Assembly: GCA_031291635.1 (NCBI GenBank)
Contig: JARLIR010000068.1
Location: forward strand, 1 to 62,103
Reading direction: 5' to 3'
Source of the DNA: Rhizomicrobium sp.
GTDB lineage: Bacteria > Pseudomonadota > Alphaproteobacteria > Micropepsales > Micropepsaceae
DNA length: 62,103 bases
The translations under genes were made by a program, and so were the position numbers. The notes under the pieces were generated by a model that was given only the letters and a program-made list of their open reading frames with translations, was not told the DNA's origin and searched no databases. Of this stretch, positions 59,402 through 62,103 are shown piece by piece (position 1 is the first letter of the stretch; each line of letters opens with the position of its first letter).

Positions 59402-62103
59402 ATGAGACGCGCACTTATCGGCAGGGCTTTCTTTGCTGCCTTCGTCCTGTCGCTGACGGTCGGCCTCACGCCAGCCCTTGCGCGTCATCACACGCATCAC
59501 GCTCATAGGGTTCCGCAGCAGGAGCAGAATGTTCTGCGCGCCCGGCTCGGCAATGGTTTGCGAGTGATTATTATCAAGAACGACCTAGCGCCGGTGGTGG
59601 CGACTTCGGTCAATTACTTGGCGGGCTCGGATGACGCGCCGGATGGCTTTCCGGGGACGGCCCATGCGCTGGAGCATATGATGTTCCGCGGTAGCCAGGG
59701 CCTTTCTGCCGACCAACTCGCCAATCTCGGCAGCATCATGGGGGGCGAATTCAACGCCAATACCCGCGAGGCGCTAACCCAATACCTCTACACCGTGCCC
59801 TCCGAAGACCTCGACGTCGCGCTGCATATCGAGGCCTTGCGCATGCGCGATGTGGCATCGACCGAGGCCGATTGGAGTAAAGAGCGCGGCGCCATCGAGC
59901 AGGAAGTGGCGCAAGACATGTCGGCACCGGGCTATAAGCTCTATGAGCGGTTGCGGACGGAGCTTTTTTCCGGCACGCCCTACGAGCACGATGCCCTCGG
60001 CAGCCGCCCCACCTTTGACAAGACCAGCGGGGCGATGCTGAAAGCGTTTCACAGCAAATGGTACGCGCCCAACAACGCGATTTTGGTGATTGCGGGCAAT
60101 GTCGATCCCGAAGTCGCGCTCGGCAAAGTCAAAGCCCTGTTCGGCGATATCAAGCCCCATGCGCTGCCGGCGCGCCCGAAAATGGCCTTCCAGCCGGTCA
60201 AGCCGAGCATCTTCACGATTGATTCGGATGCTGCCAATTTCACCCGCGTCATTGCCATGCGCTTTCCTGGCTTGAAGTCGAAGGATTTCGCCGCGCTGGA
60301 AGTCTTGAGCGATGTGCTTTCCAGCCGCCGTTTTGCCCTGTTCGATCTGGTGGCCGAGGGCAAGGCGCTGGGCGTTTCGTTTTCGCTACAGCCGCTCAAG
60401 GAAGCCTCCATCGCTTACGCGGCGGTGAGCTATGCGCCAGGAGCTGACGGCAATGCGCTAGAGGCTTCGGTGCGCGCCATTTTAGAGAAGGTGGTCAAGG
60501 AGGGCGTGCCGCCCGAACTGGTCGAGGCCGCCAAGATTCAGGAACGCCGCGACACCGAACGGCAGAAGAACTCGATTGCCGATTTGGCCTCGGTGTGGTC
60601 CGACGCTGTCGCGCTCTATGGCCTCAAATCGCCGGATGAAGATCTGCAACGCATCGAGAAAGTCACCGTCGCCGACGTCAACCGGGTGGCGCGGGAGTAT
60701 CTGAAACTCGACGCTTCCGTCTCGGGTCTGCTTTTGCCCAAAGGTTCGGGCAAGGCGGTTGCTGCGGCCTCCTCGGGTGGCAAGGAAACCTTCAATCTCG
60801 GTGACGCCAAACCGACGGAACTTCCCGATTGGGCCAAGACCGCGGTGAACCGTCTGGCCGTGCCCGAGACGGCCTTGAAGCCGGTGGTTTCGCTGCTGCC
60901 GAACGGCCTTCGTCTGATCGTGCAACCGGTCAATGTCAGCGACACGGTGGCGGTCTACGGTCATATCCGCAATCGCGCCGAGCTTCAGGCTCCTGCTGGT
61001 AAAGATGGGGTTTCGACCTTGTTGGGCGCGCTCTTCACCTTCGGCAGCGAGACGCACGACCGGCTCGCTTTTGAGACGGCTCTAGATGCGCTGGGCGCCG
61101 AAGAACGGGCAGGCGCCGATTTCTCGCTCCAGGTTCTGGCTCAGGATTTTGAGCCTGGGGTGGCGCTTCTGGCCGAGCATGAGTTGCATCCGGCCCTGCC
61201 GGAAGCAGCGCTGGGCGCCATCAAGCCGCAATTCGCCCAATCGGTGGAATCGCGCAATCACACGCCGGGCTATCTCGCCCAGCGCGCCTTGATCGAGCAG
61301 CTTTATCCGGCGAGTGATCCGTCCTTGCGCCAAGCCACGGGCGCGACCGTGGTCGGCACCACGCTGGCGGACATGAAAGCCTATTATAAAGCAGTCTTCC
61401 GCCCCGACATGACGACCATCGTGGTGATCGGCAATGTGACGCCGGAGCGGGCTCGCGCCGTGATCGAAAAGGCTTTTGGCGGCTGGACGGCGGAAGGCCC
61501 CAAACCCTTGGTCGATCTGCCAGAAGCGCCCGCCAACAAGCCTGGCAGTTTTGCTGTGCCGGATACCGCGCGCGTGCAAGATAACGTCACCCTGGCCCAC
61601 AACCTCGCTTTGACGCGCGCCAATCCGGATTACTACGCGCTGCAGCTTGGCAATCAGGTCTTGGGCGGCGGTTTCTATTCCGCCCGCCTCTCAGTCGACC
61701 TGCGCAAAAATGCGGGACTGGTCTATTCGGTGGGCTCGTCGCTGCAGGCCGGGCGCACGCGCGGCTATTATTCGGTGCACTACGCCAGCGATCCGGAGAA
61801 TGTCAGCAAGGCGGCCAATATCATCGTGCAAAATCTGAAGGGAATGCAGGAAAAGCCTGTGCCGCAGGAAGAACTCGATCGGGTCAAGGCGATGGTGTTG
61901 CGCCAGCTACCCCTCGGTGAGGCCAGTGTCGAGCAAATTGCCCGTGGCTATCTCGATCGCGCCGAGCTTGATCTGCCCTTGGACGAGCCCACGATTGCCG
62001 CCCAGCATTATGTCGATCTCAAAGCGCCGGAGATTCAGGCGGCCTTCGCCAAATGGCTGCGTCCCGACGATCTGGTGCGGGTCACGCAAGGCCCGGCACC
62101 GCA
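59402..62103 (+). CDS. M16-family zinc metallopeptidase, 3' end outside window
   Basis: Insulinase/pitrilysin-like peptidase, 900 codons visible and still open at the window edge. A Sec signal peptide (about 1-27, ending ALA) is followed by a short His-rich stretch (RHHTHHAHR), so it is periplasmic. The inverted zinc motif H-x-x-E-H is present as HALEH in the first half, with the downstream Glu in IEQEV. The second M16 half (GGGFYSARLSVDLRKNAGLVYSVGS) lacks the zinc motif, as is normal for two-domain members. AAAGGA precedes the ATG. Only a few tens of residues should be missing judging from typical lengths. It has no evident functional link to the other genes. Confidence 0.9.
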   Translation, partial: MRRALIGRAFFAAFVLSLTVGLTPALARHHTHHAHRVPQQEQNVLRARLGNGLRVIIIKNDLAPVVATSVNYLAGSDDAPDGFPGTAHALEHMMFRGSQGLSADQLANLGSIMGGEFNANTREALTQYLYTVPSEDLDVALHIEALRMRDVASTEADWSKERGAIEQEVAQDMSAPGYKLYERLRTELFSGTPYEHDALGSRPTFDKTSGAMLKAFHSKWYAPNNAILVIAGNVDPEVALGKVKALFGDIKPHALPARPKMAFQPVKPSIFTIDSDAANFTRVIAMRFPGLKSKDFAALEVLSDVLSSRRFALFDLVAEGKALGVSFSLQPLKEASIAYAAVSYAPGADGNALEASVRAILEKVVKEGVPPELVEAAKIQERRDTERQKNSIADLASVWSDAVALYGLKSPDEDLQRIEKVTVADVNRVAREYLKLDASVSGLLLPKGSGKAVAAASSGGKETFNLGDAKPTELPDWAKTAVNRLAVPETALKPVVSLLPNGLRLIVQPVNVSDTVAVYGHIRNRAELQAPAGKDGVSTLLGALFTFGSETHDRLAFETALDALGAEERAGADFSLQVLAQDFEPGVALLAEHELHPALPEAALGAIKPQFAQSVESRNHTPGYLAQRALIEQLYPASDPSLRQATGATVVGTTLADMKAYYKAVFRPDMTTIVVIGNVTPERARAVIEKAFGGWTAEGPKPLVDLPEAPANKPGSFAVPDTARVQDNVTLAHNLALTRANPDYYALQLGNQVLGGGFYSARLSVDLRKNAGLVYSVGSSLQAGRTRGYYSVHYASDPENVSKAANIIVQNLKGMQEKPVPQEELDRVKAMVLRQLPLGEASVEQIARGYLDRAELDLPLDEPTIAAQHYVDLKAPEIQAAFAKWLRPDDLVRVTQGPAP

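Overview
The window looks like chromosomal DNA of a facultatively anaerobic, plant-polymer-degrading alphaproteobacterium. The DNA is GC-rich, the ManD-type mannonate dehydratase strongly resembles the sphingomonad enzyme from memory, there is a large TonB-dependent receptor, and exported enzymes use both Tat and Sec signals. An oxygen-sensitive [FeFe]-hydrogenase, a pyruvate:ferredoxin oxidoreductase and an Nfn-like transhydrogenase together suggest a fermenter such as the Rhizomicrobium/Micropepsales type; this placement is inference. No tRNA, rRNA, insertion sequence, prophage or CRISPR array was seen.

Layout. (1) 86-7433: one tightly packed operon for a trimeric NADH-linked [FeFe]-hydrogenase (hydC, hydB, hydA) with maturases hydE and hydF and an aspartase-like gene between them; hydG is not in the window. 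(2) 7566-11868: RND efflux adaptor and pump, ending at a strong terminator. (3) 12061-29710: xylan-utilisation locus with mannonate dehydratase, a GPH sugar transporter, a GH52 beta-xylosidase, three GH10 xylanases, a CE15 glucuronoyl esterase, a Tat-exported Gfo/Idh/MocA oxidoreductase, a serine-hydrolase lipoprotein and two tandem GH67 alpha-glucuronidases. (4) 30131-38096: TonB receptor, fructuronate reductase, xylulokinase, xylose isomerase. (5) 38361-50130: glycogen metabolism (glgP, divergent glgA, glgB, glgX, malQ), a stand-alone cyclic-nucleotide-binding-domain protein, and two DUF2934-like small proteins. (6) 50614-58402, minus strand: a very large PFOR (1654 aa) overlapping a fused NfnB-NfnA protein (944 aa). 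(7) 59402-end: M16 zinc peptidase, cut by the window edge.

How it fits together: xylan and glucuronoxylan would be cut outside or in the periplasm (GH10, GH67, CE15), taken up through the TonB receptor and GPH transporter, and finished in the cytoplasm (GH52). Xylose enters through XylA/XylB and glucuronate through UxuB and ManD. Surplus glucose units go to glycogen. Under anoxia pyruvate would be oxidised by PFOR, electrons redistributed by the Nfn-like protein, and H2 released by HydABC. Two regulatory signals support this: a recurrent 14-bp LacI-type palindrome (consensus TGNTANCGNTANCA) at each promoter region of the xylan/xylose genes, and an FNR/FixK-like box upstream of PFOR. No transcription factor gene for either is in the window.
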